From Motilibacter aurantiacus (GTDB lineage Bacteria > Actinomycetota > Actinomycetes > Motilibacterales > Motilibacteraceae), in assembly GCF_011250645.1 (NCBI RefSeq), contig NZ_JAANNO010000001.1:32283-96282 (forward strand): 64,000 nt of DNA, read 5' to 3'. The position numbers and the translations under genes were made by a program. Of this stretch, positions 9,215 to 17,734 are shown one piece after another. Positions within the stretch are counted from its first letter, which is position 1. Every line of letters begins with the position of its first letter. The notes below the pieces were generated by a model that was given only the letters and a program-made list of their open reading frames with translations, searched no databases and was not told where the DNA came from.

Positions 9215-9335
9215 GTCGCCCCGACGCTACTGCAACCCCGCGTGCTGATCGGCTGCTGATCGAGACCCCGCACTGTGGCTCTGCGGCCCGGCGTGCGGGC
9301 CGGAGACTGCGACAGCGACAGCAAAGGACGAGCGG

Positions 9336-10214
9336 ATGACCCTCACGATCCCCGGGTTCCGGCAGCAGCACATCGAGGTGGCCGACGGCGTGGCCCTGTC
9401 CGTGACGGTCGGCGGGACGGGCAGCCCCGTCGTGCTGCTGCACGGCTTCCCCCAGACGCACCTGATGTGGCGGCACGTCGCCCCTGACCTGGCCGCGGAC
9501 CACACGGTGGTCTGCCCGGACCTGCGCGGCTACGGCGCGAGCGACAAGCCGGCCGACCCCGACGGGCAGGCGTACTCCAAGCGCACCATGGCCGCGGACG
9601 TCGTCGCCGTCGCCCGGGCGCTGGGGCACGAGCGGTTCGCCCTCGCCGGCCACGACCGGGGCGCCCTGGTGGCGATCCGGGCCGGCCTCGACTTCCCCGA
9701 CGTCGTCACGCACCTGCTGGCGCTCGACGTCCTGCCGACGGTCGACTCGTGGGAGGTGCTGCAGGGCCGGACGGCGGCCGTCGCCTTCCACCTCTACCTC
9801 ATGGCCCAGCCGCCCGGGCTTCCCGAATCCATGATCACGGCTTCTGCTGATGATTTCTTCGGGTATTTCCTCGACCTGTGGGTCAACGACGCTTCAGCGA
9901 TCCCGGCCGACGTGCGGGCGGCGTACCTCGACGCCTGCCGGGCCGCGGTGCCGTCGATCGTCGCCGACTACCGGGCTTCGGCGACGGTCGACGTCGACCA
10001 CGACCTGGCCGACCGCGCGGCGGGCAGCCGGCTGCGCATGCCCGTCGGCGTGCTCCAGCAGGACTGGGGCCCGGACTTCAGCTCGGCCGCCGTGTCGCGC
10101 TGGCAGGCGTGGGCCGCCGATCTCGACCACCGCTTCGTGGCGAGCGGCCACTTCATGGCCGAGGAGTCCCCCGCGGACGTCCTCGGCGCGCTGCGGGCGC
10201 TCCTCGCGCGGTAG
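9336..10214 (+). CDS. Alpha/beta hydrolase, epoxide hydrolase/haloacetate dehalogenase-like
   Basis: The 292-residue protein has the alpha/beta-hydrolase oxyanion motif HGFPQTHLMW. Its nucleophile elbow GHDRGA has Asp107, as in epoxide hydrolases and haloacid dehalogenases rather than the Ser of esterases. The C-terminal SGHFMAEE supplies His272. In fluoroacetate dehalogenases a conserved His-Trp pair in the cap binds the halide; the matching place here reads FHLYLMAQP, so Trp is replaced by Leu, which argues against defluorination. It is divergent from the AfsR-type regulator. Codons around 9830-9865 are noticeably AT-richer than their surroundings. Confidence 0.85.
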   Translation: MTLTIPGFRQQHIEVADGVALSVTVGGTGSPVVLLHGFPQTHLMWRHVAPDLAADHTVVCPDLRGYGASDKPADPDGQAYSKRTMAADVVAVARALGHERFALAGHDRGALVAIRAGLDFPDVVTHLLALDVLPTVDSWEVLQGRTAAVAFHLYLMAQPPGLPESMITASADDFFGYFLDLWVNDASAIPADVRAAYLDACRAAVPSIVADYRASATVDVDHDLADRAAGSRLRMPVGVLQQDWGPDFSSAAVSRWQAWAADLDHRFVASGHFMAEESPADVLGALRALLAR

Positions 10215-10226
10215 CGGGACCGCCGG

Positions 10227-10801
10227 TCAGTGCGGGTGGGGCGGTAGACCAGCTCCTGGGGGCGGCCGTCGACCGTCCGGCCGCTCAGCAGCTCCAGGTC
10301 GACGTCGCCCGCCCCGCCGAAGACCGGCTGAACGCCGGTCCGGCCCGTGATGACCGGGAAGACCGTCACCTGGACGCGGTCGACGAGCCCGGCGTCCAGC
10401 AGCGCCCGGTCCAGCGACAGGCTCCCGTGCGAGCGCAACGGCACGTCGGACTCCTGCTTGAGCCGGATACCCCCGCGACGGCGTCCCCGGCCTCGACCGT
10501 GGCTCCCGGCCGGTCGAGCGGCTGCGGCAGCGTGGACGGGACCGCCGTCGCCGGCAGGGCGAGCATGCGCGTGCCTCCGACTCCGGATCGGGGTCGAGCG
10601 CACCCGACGCCCGCATCTGCGCGAGCTCCCGGTAGGTCCGGGCGCCGAAGACCATCCGCTGCGGCTGCGCGTAGGCCTCCGTCCGGTGCTGCAGCAGCTC
10701 CGGCCCTCGTTGCCCCAGTAGCCGCCCCAGTCGCCGTCCGGGCCGTAGGAGCCGTAGCCGTCGAGGCTGGCGAAGACGTGGAACGTGTAGGCCGCGGTCA
10801 T
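10227..10801 (-). pseudogene. Dihydrofolate reductase family gene broken by frameshifts
   Basis: All parts of a RibD/DHFR-family protein can be read, but in three alternating frames. The ATG 10799-10801 (ribosome site GAGGAGAG) starts FHVFASLDGYGSYGPDGDW. Near 10700 the match jumps to a second frame (RMVFGARTYRELAQM), near 10590 to a third (MLALPATAVPSTL), and near 10470 back to the first (LKQESDVPLRSHGSL, FPVITGRTGVQPVF). A fourth slip near 10235 would restore the stop at 10227-10229. All steps are one-base losses in the same direction. The gene is therefore dead, or this stretch has clustered base-calling gaps. Confidence 0.8.
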
Positions 10802-10936
10802 GACGCTCTCCTCGGTCGCGCGGGCAGGTGCAGGGGTGGACCGCGCTCCCGCGGCCGAGTCATCGGGGGGCATGATCATCGGCAGGGCCTGCGGCACGAG
10901 GTCGCGGGCGACGACGACGAGCAGAGGGAGACCTTC

Positions 10937-11776
10937 ATGACACGGGTCCTCGTCACCGGTGCCCGCGGCAAGACCGGAGTGCCGATGGTCGAGCTCCTCC
11001 TCGCCCGCGGCCGCGTCGAGGTGCTGGCCGGGAGCAGCGACCCCGCGGCAGTCAACGTCGCCGGCGCACGGCCCACGGCCTTCTCCTGGGACGACCCGTC
11101 CGGCTGGCCGGCGGCGACGGCCGGGGTCGACGCCGTCTACGTCGTACGGCCCGACCGGCCCGACGCACCGGAGCTCGTCCGCGCCCTGCTCGACGCCGCG
11201 CCTGGGGATGCGCGGGTCGTGCTGCTGTCCGAGCGGGAGGCGGACTACGAGGGGCTCGACGGGTGGGCGCTGCGGGTCGAGGGCGTCGTCCGGCAGAGCG
11301 GCCGCGGTTGGACGATCCTGCGGCCCAGCTGGTTCATGCAGGTCTTCACCGACCCGCGGTTCTACCGCGACGCGATCGCGGACGGGGAGCTGGCGTTCCC
11401 GAGCGGCGGGGCGAGCGTCGCCTGGATCGACGCGGTGGACATCGCGGCCGTAGGGGCGCACGCGCTGCTCGAGGAGGGGCACGCGGGCCAGGTCTACGAG
11501 CTGTCCGGCCCCGAGGCGCTGTCGCTGCCGCGGACGGCGGAGCTGCTCTCCGCCGCGGCCGGCCACCCCGTGGCCCATCGCGAGCTCACGGTCGACGACG
11601 CCGTGGCGGGCTCCACGGGCTGGGCGCGTGCCGTCGACACCGTCACCTTCGACCGCGTCCGCTCCGGGGCGTTCTCCGGGGTGACGGACACGGTCGAGCG
11701 GGTGACGGGACGCCCCGCGCGCACCCTGGAGGCGTTCCTCGCCGACTCCGGGCAGCTGCTCCACACCCGGCGCTGA
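10937..11776 (+). CDS. NmrA-like NAD(P)-binding protein
   Basis: This 279-residue protein starts at ATG 10937 behind GGGAG. The N-terminal VLVTGARGKTGVPMV is the glycine-rich NAD(P) loop of atypical short-chain dehydrogenases. The body follows the NmrA/NAD(P)H:quinone-oxidoreductase-2-like pattern: LRPSWFMQVF, VAWIDAVDIAAVG, YELSGPEALS. The usual catalytic Tyr-x-x-x-Lys is not seen, so it may act as a redox sensor or as a reductase of unknown substrate. It is divergent from the broken DHFR-family gene, with 135 nt between the starts. Confidence 0.88.
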   Translation: MTRVLVTGARGKTGVPMVELLLARGRVEVLAGSSDPAAVNVAGARPTAFSWDDPSGWPAATAGVDAVYVVRPDRPDAPELVRALLDAAPGDARVVLLSEREADYEGLDGWALRVEGVVRQSGRGWTILRPSWFMQVFTDPRFYRDAIADGELAFPSGGASVAWIDAVDIAAVGAHALLEEGHAGQVYELSGPEALSLPRTAELLSAAAGHPVAHRELTVDDAVAGSTGWARAVDTVTFDRVRSGAFSGVTDTVERVTGRPARTLEAFLADSGQLLHTRR

Positions 11777-11792
11777 CGGCGCCGCCGAGCTC

Positions 11793-11832
11793 GTGGAGCG
11801 CCAGGGGCGTCAGGGCGCCCTTGGCGCTCCAC
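11793..11832. terminator. Strong two-way hairpin between convergent genes
   Basis: The arms 11793-11809 and 11816-11832 pair over 17 bp with a single G-T wobble and a 6-nt loop. The hairpin fills the gap between the convergent NmrA-like and dehydratase-like genes. No T-tract is present. Confidence 0.75.
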
Positions 11833-11845
11833 GGTCGGCCGTCCC

Positions 11846-12805
11846 CTACAGCGCCTCGTCGGCCAGCGTGCTCGGGTCGGTGTTCGCCCCGCACACCAGG
11901 ACGGCCACCCGCTCCCCCGGCTCGGGCGCGTACGCCCCGCCGAGCAGCCCCGCGAGCGCGGTCGCCGCGCCGTACTCGGCGGCGATGCGGTAGTCCTCCC
12001 ACAGCGCGCGCCGGGCGGCCACGACGTCCGCGTCGCGCACCAGCACGCTGACCGGCGCCGTCCGACCGGCGACGCCGAACGCGATGTCGCCGACCCGGCG
12101 CGCGCCCAGCGAGTCGGCGGCGATGCCGGAGACCGGCACGTCGACCGGCCGGCCGGCGGCCAGGGCGGAGTGCAGCGTCGGCGCGGTCTCCGGCTCGACG
12201 GCGACGACCCGGGCCCGGCCGGCGACGGCGGTCGCCACCCCTGCGAGCAGCCCGCCCCCGCCGACGGCGAGCACGACCGTGTCGACGTCCGGCAGGTCGG
12301 CCAGGATCTCGGTGCCGATCGTGCCGGCGCCGGCGGCGATCTCCGGCTGGTCGTACGCGTGGCAGAAGAGCGCCCCGCGCTCGGTGCAGTGCAGCAGGGC
12401 CGCGTCGTACGCCTCGGCGTACTGCTGCCCGACCTGGCGCACCTGCGCCCCGTAGCCGCGCAGCCGCGCGACCTTCACCGCGGGCGCCGTCTCGGGGACG
12501 AACACCGTGGCGGGCACCCCGAGCACGGACGCGGCGTACGCGTTGGCAAGCCCTGCGTTGCCCCCGGAGGCGGCGACGACACCGACCGTCGGGTCCAGGA
12601 CGCCGGCCTCGCGGGCGGCGAGCATCCGGTTGAACGCACCTCTGGGCTTGAACACCCCCGTGTGCTGAAGGTGCTCGCACTTCAGCCACAGCCCGCCGCC
12701 GGCCTCCAGCATCGGCGTCCGGCGCACGTACCCCTGGATGCGGCGCTCGGCCGCGGAAACGTCCTCGGGCGTGATCGTGCCCGCCCGGTGCAGCTGCTCA
12801 CTCAC
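11846..12805 (-). CDS. PLP-dependent serine/threonine dehydratase-like enzyme
   Basis: This 319-residue fold-type II PLP enzyme has the lysine motif GVFKPRGAFN (Lys53), the substrate-carboxylate loop ASGGNAGLANAYA and the phosphate-cradle VGGGGLLAG. These features predict deamination of serine or threonine to the 2-oxo acid and ammonia. The usual SSGNHAQ loop is SGGNAGL here, as in many actinobacterial members, so the substrate is not certain. No regulatory ACT domain is present. The GTG start (12803-12805) lies 30 nt after the stop of the HAD gene, so it may be the last gene of the Ter-associated operon. Confidence 0.87.
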   Translation of the reverse strand: MSEQLHRAGTITPEDVSAAERRIQGYVRRTPMLEAGGGLWLKCEHLQHTGVFKPRGAFNRMLAAREAGVLDPTVGVVAASGGNAGLANAYAASVLGVPATVFVPETAPAVKVARLRGYGAQVRQVGQQYAEAYDAALLHCTERGALFCHAYDQPEIAAGAGTIGTEILADLPDVDTVVLAVGGGGLLAGVATAVAGRARVVAVEPETAPTLHSALAAGRPVDVPVSGIAADSLGARRVGDIAFGVAGRTAPVSVLVRDADVVAARRALWEDYRIAAEYGAATALAGLLGGAYAPEPGERVAVLVCGANTDPSTLADEAL

Positions 12806-12835
12806 GGCCCGACCTTACGGAGCGGCCCGTCGCGC

Positions 12836-13690
12836 TCAGCGCACCAGGTCGAGCAGCCACCGCGTGATCTCCTCGCCGGCCATGACGCCCGAGCTGCGCG
12901 TGACACCGACGTGCGGGGCGTTCCACCCCTGGTCGTGCAGCTCCCCGTGGGCCGGGCGCACCCCGGCGTCGGCCAGCTCGAGGAGCTCGGCGTCCAGGAG
13001 CGAGTCCCCGGCAGCGAGGACCCGCCCCGCTCCGACCCGCTGCACGACCTCGACGATGGCAGCAGACTTCGTGAGCGGGCGCGGGACGAGGTAGAGCTTG
13101 CGCCCCTGCAACGAGACGGTCCACCCCTGCGTCTCGGCCCACATCGTCAGCTCGGACACCAGCCCGACGGGCATCTCGTCACGCTGCACCACGGCATAGC
13201 AGAAGAGATCTTCAGCGATGCGCAGTTTGCGGGTCCAGCGCGGGTCGGACACCTTGCGCAGGTGCTCGGTGATGGTCTCCAGCGGCGCGCACGCGGCCGC
13301 CAGTGCGGCGTCGACCTGCCGGCGCCAGTCCTCGTCGGGCCGGCCGTCGACCAGCAGATGACCGCCGTTGGCGCACACCGCGTAGTGCGGCTGCGGGCCG
13401 GGCAGCCGCACCCGGGCGTACTGGTCGCGGGTGCGCGTGGTGGTCGGGACCAGCACCGCCGCCGCCGCGAGCTCCTGCAGCAGCCGGCCGGCCTCCGCGG
13501 TGAGGAAGGACAGCGGCTCGCCGTGGTAGACCTCCGCGACCAGCATGCTCGGGGCCTCGGCGTCGGGGACGCGCAGGCCGAGGGCGCGCGCGGAGAAGAT
13601 CAGCGTGCGGTCGAGGTCGCAGGCCGCGACCACGGGGGTCGCGTAGCCCACCGGGCCCCCGTCCGCAGCGTCGGATGTCGTGTCGCTCAT
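12836..13690 (-). CDS. HAD-superfamily hydrolase of the Ter biosynthetic module
   Basis: This 284-residue protein has HAD motif I as ACDLDRTLIF (DxDxT) and motif IV as AGDSLLDAEL. The lysine of motif III is probably in PLTKSAAI. A phosphatase acting on a phosphorylated small molecule is predicted. Its ATG overlaps the stop of the PRTase-StiP fusion gene (ATGA), so it is translationally coupled to it. HAD enzymes of this kind recur in Ter-linked operons that comparative genomics has proposed to make a nucleoside-like metabolite. The substrate is unknown. The ribosome site GGACAGG lies inside the upstream gene. Confidence 0.85.
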   Translation of the reverse strand: MSDTTSDAADGGPVGYATPVVAACDLDRTLIFSARALGLRVPDAEAPSMLVAEVYHGEPLSFLTAEAGRLLQELAAAAVLVPTTTRTRDQYARVRLPGPQPHYAVCANGGHLLVDGRPDEDWRRQVDAALAAACAPLETITEHLRKVSDPRWTRKLRIAEDLFCYAVVQRDEMPVGLVSELTMWAETQGWTVSLQGRKLYLVPRPLTKSAAIVEVVQRVGAGRVLAAGDSLLDAELLELADAGVRPAHGELHDQGWNAPHVGVTRSSGVMAGEEITRWLLDLVR

Positions 13691-16371
13691 GTGCCTGTCC
13701 TTCGTTCGGTGCCGGCCGCCGTGCGGCCGTCCGCTCCGGTCGCCCCGCGTGTGTAGCGCGGGTGGATGAGCCCGACGCAGCTGTAGGGAAGGTCGTCGAC
13801 GGCCTCGACCGGCACCCCGCGCTGCTCGGCGAGCAGCAGCACGTGGGCCAGCCCCGGCTCGTCCCCGCGCCGCACGAGGACGCGCCACGGGACCCGGCGG
13901 AGCAGGACGCGCGTCGTCTCGCCGACCCCCGGCTTCACCAGGTTGACGTCGTCGATGCCGTAGTCCTTGCTCACCCGCTCCACCGCCGCCCACCCAGCCC
14001 AGGTCGGCTCGCGCTCCCCGGCCGCAAGCAGCGGCCAGTCCCGGTCCACCTCGGCCCGGACCTCCGCGAACCTGGCCGAGACCGCGTCGACGAAGCGCAG
14101 GCTGACGTCGGCGTGCGCGAGCTCGGCGTAGTACTTGGCGCCGTGGAAGTCACGCGGGCCGATCAGCCGGGCGTTGAGGACCGTGCGGCTGACCAGGCCG
14201 GAGACGGTGGAGTTCAGGCAGGCCGACGGGATGAGGAAGTCGTCGCGGGTGCCGAACACCTCGACGCACCGCCCCGGGTCGGCCAGGACGGCGAGCCGCG
14301 GGTCGAAGCGCGCGCCCGTGCGCCCGGCGTGGAGGTCGAGCGCCACGCGCAGCTCGCGGGCGATGGCGCCCTTGCCGGTCCACCCGTCAACGAAGACGAC
14401 GTCCTCCGGGCGGTGCGCCGACGCCAGCCAGCGCAGCGCCACCTCGTCGATGCCGCGGCCGCGCACGATGCTGGCCGAGTAGTGCGGCACGTCGAGCCCG
14501 CGCGTCGCAGCCCATCGCCGCATGAGCACACCGACCGGCGTGCCCGCCCGCGCCAGGCTCACGAGCACCGCCCCGTCGCCGCGCTCGGCCAGCACCATCT
14601 CGGTCACCACGCCGACCGCGTGTGCCAGCCGCCGGGCCGAGGCGTCCAGGGCGTCGACGAAGAGCTGCTGGTACGCCGCCGTGGGTTGGTACTCCACCGG
14701 CAGCGACTCCGCGTAGTGCGCGCCGCCGGACTGGATGGCCTCCTCGCGCTCCTCCACCGGCGCCTCGAGCGCGACCCCCGAGAGGTCCTTCAGCAGCCAC
14801 CCGACCTCGTCGGCGGGGTAGGAGCCGAACACCGGGCCGCGCAGCGGCTCCGGCAGGTGCACCGGGCCGCGCAGCGGCTCCGGCAGGTGCCCCGGGCCGC
14901 GCAGCGGCTCCGGCAGGTGCACAGGGCCGCGCAGCCCGCTCGGCAGCACGACGAGGACGGCCTCGGGCGTGACCGAGCGCACGGCCGCCAGCAGGCCGCC
15001 GGGGGCGTACAGCTCGGGGGTGTCGGCGGCGTCGTCGACCACGAGCACGACCGCGTCGGGCTCGGGGTGGCCGGCGGGCGGGGCGACGTTGTAGGCGTAG
15101 CGCGTGCCGGGCCCGTCCGCGGGGTCGTCGCAGGCCGGGAAGGCCAGCGCGGTGCGTACGGCGTAGCCCGGGTCGTCCAGCACCAGGACCGGCGACCGGG
15201 TCGTGGACGAGAAACGGACAGCCGCCTCGGGCGCGAGCTCGGCGAGCTCCGCGGCGATGCGCAGCGGGGCGTAGAGCAGCTCCTCGGTGCCGAGGACCAG
15301 GACGCGCGCTCCCGGCCGCAGGACGAGCGGGCCCAGCGCGTCCCGCAGCGCGCCGGCGGTCGCCGCGACCGCGGCGTCGAAGGCGGGCCGGTCGGCGGCC
15401 GCGAAGCCGTGCCGGCCACCCTCCGGCGTCTTCCGCGGCCAGTGGCTCGCCAGCCGCTGCAGCCCGGCCGGCGGCCGGGGCCCGGGGGCCGCGCCCGTGG
15501 CCGTGCCCGCCGGGCCGCCGGCCGCATCGAGCTCCGCGATCCGCTCGGCCGCCCGCTCCGTGAGCCCCGGCGGCAGCTCCGCCTCGCCGGCGGCGAGGGC
15601 GACGACGTCGACCGTGGCCCCGAGCTCCGCGGCGAAGCGGGCCATGGCCTCCCGGTCCTTCGCGGCCCGCAGGTCGACGAGGGCGGCGATGACGTAGCGG
15701 GAGCGGGGGTTGGCCCGGTGCAGCGCGCTGATCGTGTTGCGTGCCGTGAGCCCGGTGCTCAGCTCGTCGTCCACGAGCACGAGCGGCCCTTCCCCAGCGA
15801 GCAGGGCGGGGTCGGCCGGCAGCAGCAGATGGCTCGTGGCGTGGCTGTGCTCCTCCTCGAACCCTGCCAACGGCTCGACCCCCGGCACCGCCCGTCGCGT
15901 GGAGTGCAGGTACGCCGCCTGCAGCGCGTCGGCGACGCAGTGCCCCAGCGCGGTCGCCGTCTCGGCGAACCCGACGACGACGGGAGCGCCGGCGCTCGCC
16001 GGCGGGGCGGGCAGCGCCGGGCCGCGCAGCCGGCGCCACAGCGCGCCCGGGGCCGCGGCGTCGCCACGGACAGCGGCGCCGACGAGGGGCGCCAGCTCCT
16101 CCTGCCCGCCGTGGCCGTGGCCGAGCAGCTGCCCCGCGAGGCGTCCGAGCAACAGGCCGCAGGCGTCGACGAGCCGGGGGTCGGTGGGGACGTGCTTGCC
16201 GAGGACGCGCGAGACGAGCAGGTGCGCGCGGCGCGGGTTGCGCCGCAGCGCCAGCCCCAGCAGGTCCTCCAGCTCGAGCCCGACCGGCGAGGCCGCGGTG
16301 CGCAGCCCGAGGCCGAGCTCGCGGGAGGCCCACCCCCCGGTCCACGGCGTGAACGGGGCCGAGCTCGTCAC
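13687..16371 (-). CDS. Fusion: PRTase-TRSP joined to StiP-PELOTA (Ter module)
   Basis: One uninterrupted 894-residue frame joins what are usually two neighbouring Ter-operon genes. Residues about 1-370 are a phosphoribosyltransferase with the PRPP loop VLVDDELSTG (about 198-207). Residues about 380-475 form a TRSP domain with the name-giving TTRSP. A decapeptide repeat (LRGPVHLPEP) follows at about 478-513. Then comes a StiP domain (GSYPADEVGWLLKDLSG, EEAIQSGGAHYAE) and a C-terminal PELOTA RNA-binding-like domain (about 825-875). The GTG start overlaps the stop of the lyase gene (GTGA). The module is thought to build a nucleoside-like compound; that role is inference from published comparative genomics. 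Confidence 0.85.
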   Translation of the reverse strand: MTSSAPFTPWTGGWASRELGLGLRTAASPVGLELEDLLGLALRRNPRRAHLLVSRVLGKHVPTDPRLVDACGLLLGRLAGQLLGHGHGGQEELAPLVGAAVRGDAAAPGALWRRLRGPALPAPPASAGAPVVVGFAETATALGHCVADALQAAYLHSTRRAVPGVEPLAGFEEEHSHATSHLLLPADPALLAGEGPLVLVDDELSTGLTARNTISALHRANPRSRYVIAALVDLRAAKDREAMARFAAELGATVDVVALAAGEAELPPGLTERAAERIAELDAAGGPAGTATGAAPGPRPPAGLQRLASHWPRKTPEGGRHGFAAADRPAFDAAVAATAGALRDALGPLVLRPGARVLVLGTEELLYAPLRIAAELAELAPEAAVRFSSTTRSPVLVLDDPGYAVRTALAFPACDDPADGPGTRYAYNVAPPAGHPEPDAVVLVVDDAADTPELYAPGGLLAAVRSVTPEAVLVVLPSGLRGPVHLPEPLRGPGHLPEPLRGPVHLPEPLRGPVFGSYPADEVGWLLKDLSGVALEAPVEEREEAIQSGGAHYAESLPVEYQPTAAYQQLFVDALDASARRLAHAVGVVTEMVLAERGDGAVLVSLARAGTPVGVLMRRWAATRGLDVPHYSASIVRGRGIDEVALRWLASAHRPEDVVFVDGWTGKGAIARELRVALDLHAGRTGARFDPRLAVLADPGRCVEVFGTRDDFLIPSACLNSTVSGLVSRTVLNARLIGPRDFHGAKYYAELAHADVSLRFVDAVSARFAEVRAEVDRDWPLLAAGEREPTWAGWAAVERVSKDYGIDDVNLVKPGVGETTRVLLRRVPWRVLVRRGDEPGLAHVLLLAEQRGVPVEAVDDLPYSCVGLIHPRYTRGATGADGRTAAGTERRTGT
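14831..14936. repeat. 30-bp tandem repeat at the fusion junction, about 3.5 copies
   Basis: Units 14831-14860 and 14861-14890 are identical, 14891-14920 differs by one base, and a partial unit ends at about 14936. On the coding (minus) strand each unit encodes LRGPVHLPEP (one copy has G for V). The array lies exactly between the TRSP and StiP domains. The length is a multiple of three, so copy changes keep the frame. Confidence 0.95.
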
Positions 16372-17531
16372 GTGCCCACGCTCGCGGCGAGCAGGTCGAC
16401 GTGGCTGACGTCCTCGGCGGCGACGCCGAAGACCTCGGCCCGGCGCATGGTCCGCAGCGCCCAGGACGTGTGCGGCTTGCTCTCGTTCATCTTGTTGCCG
16501 TAGTCGGAACGGCTGACCCCGCCGCGGGAGGCGCTGCCGAGGACGTCGCGGGCGTCGCTCCACTCCTCGTGGCTGACCACGGACATGGCGTGCACCACGC
16601 CGACGTGGGCCGGGTGGATGACCGTCTTGCCGGTCAGGCCGTTGGCCTTGTCCAGCTGGACCTCGCGCAGCAGCCCGTCCATCCCGCCGTCGACCAGCTC
16701 GTGGCGGAGCCCGCGGGCGTCGTTCTCCTCGAAGGGCGTGGTGCGCAGCAGCGGGCGGAAGACCCGCTCGTGGGCCGAGAAGTACTCCCAGACGGGGCCG
16801 GTCACCACGAACCCGGACTCGTCGCTGCGGCCGAGCACGTTGACGATGTCGCCGATCGCGCTGGCCACCGGGTGGACGTCGTAGATCGTGAGCTCCCTGT
16901 CGCGACGGATGCCGTAGGCGCTGCACAGGTCGGTGGCGCCGATGCGCACGGCGAGGACCATGTCGCGGTGCTTGCCGAGCAGGCGCGCGACGCCGACGAG
17001 GACGTCCGTACGCGTCTCACGGTAGACGATCTCCGGCGACTCCAGCACCGGCATGAGGAAGAGCCGCAGCCCCGTGGCCGCGCGCAGCTCGGCGAGCTCG
17101 TCCAGGTAGGCGACCCCCGACAGGTCGGTGAACTTCGGCACCACGAACCCGCTGAGCACCTCGGCGTGAGGCCCGAGGGCGCGGACGATCTGCGCCATCT
17201 GGCCCGGGCGGCGCACCCGGACGAAGAGCAGCGGCAGGTCGGCCTCGGGCGTCGCGGCGAGGGCGCTCAGCTGCTGCACCGCGTGCGTCTGCGCTGCCTC
17301 GACCTCCGCGTCGGGCACCGCGTCCTCCAGGCACACGACCAGGCTGCGCACGCCGGCGCCCGCCTGCCGGACGATGTCCTCGGCCAGGCGGGGGCGGTTG
17401 GCCGGGCAGTAGAGCGTCGCGCCGAGCGCGGCCGCGAGCGTCGCCGGGTCGCTCGTCCGGTCGAAGGGAGCGGGCTGCACGTGGAACAGGTGCTCGCGGA
17501 CCTGCGGTGCGACGTGGTCGAAGTGCCGCAT
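16368..17531 (-). CDS. HpcH/HpaI aldolase/citrate-lyase-like protein (Ter module)
   Basis: This 387-residue TIM-barrel lyase is CitE-like. CLEDAVPDAE carries the metal-binding Glu/Asp, LFVRVRRPG the substrate Arg, ATDLCSAYG replaces the usual FGxxDL, and TGKTVIHPAH is the family's C-terminal signature. It should cleave or condense a small acyl or keto-acid unit. The start ATG 17529-17531 has a very strong ribosome site (GGGGAGGAAAGG). It is the first gene of the leftward Ter operon, divergent from the TerD-vWA gene. Members of this family recur in Ter operons beside PRTase and HAD genes. The substrate is unknown. Confidence 0.88.
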   Translation of the reverse strand: MRHFDHVAPQVREHLFHVQPAPFDRTSDPATLAAALGATLYCPANRPRLAEDIVRQAGAGVRSLVVCLEDAVPDAEVEAAQTHAVQQLSALAATPEADLPLLFVRVRRPGQMAQIVRALGPHAEVLSGFVVPKFTDLSGVAYLDELAELRAATGLRLFLMPVLESPEIVYRETRTDVLVGVARLLGKHRDMVLAVRIGATDLCSAYGIRRDRELTIYDVHPVASAIGDIVNVLGRSDESGFVVTGPVWEYFSAHERVFRPLLRTTPFEENDARGLRHELVDGGMDGLLREVQLDKANGLTGKTVIHPAHVGVVHAMSVVSHEEWSDARDVLGSASRGGVSRSDYGNKMNESKPHTSWALRTMRRAEVFGVAAEDVSHVDLLAASVGT

Positions 17532-17734
17532 GACCTTTCCTCCCCTGGGGCTCAAGGGCGCGTCCGGGCTGTCATCCGGCTGCAACATCCGCTCGCACGG
17601 TAGCCGGACTCGGCCCGGTCGCGCGGGCGTCGCGGATGAGGCTGTGGACACACTTGCGGCACGTCCCGCGACGATCAGGGCGTCCCGGACGTTCCCAGGG
17701 CAGCCGCGGTCCCGACGTGAGGCAGGATTCGACG

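Noticed and set aside
6029..9259. A 1076-codon open frame on the plus strand
   Set aside because: It is antisense to the AfsR-type regulator. The product is a low-complexity Arg/Pro/Gly string without domains, as expected in high-GC DNA where antisense frames stay open.
9336..10214. Fluoroacetate dehalogenase, perhaps linked to the FluC fluoride channels
   Set aside because: The halide-binding Trp of that family is Leu here, and the FluC genes are 25 kb away.
14831..14936. CRISPR-like array
   Set aside because: The 30-bp units are contiguous with no spacers and lie in frame inside a coding region; this is a coding tandem repeat.
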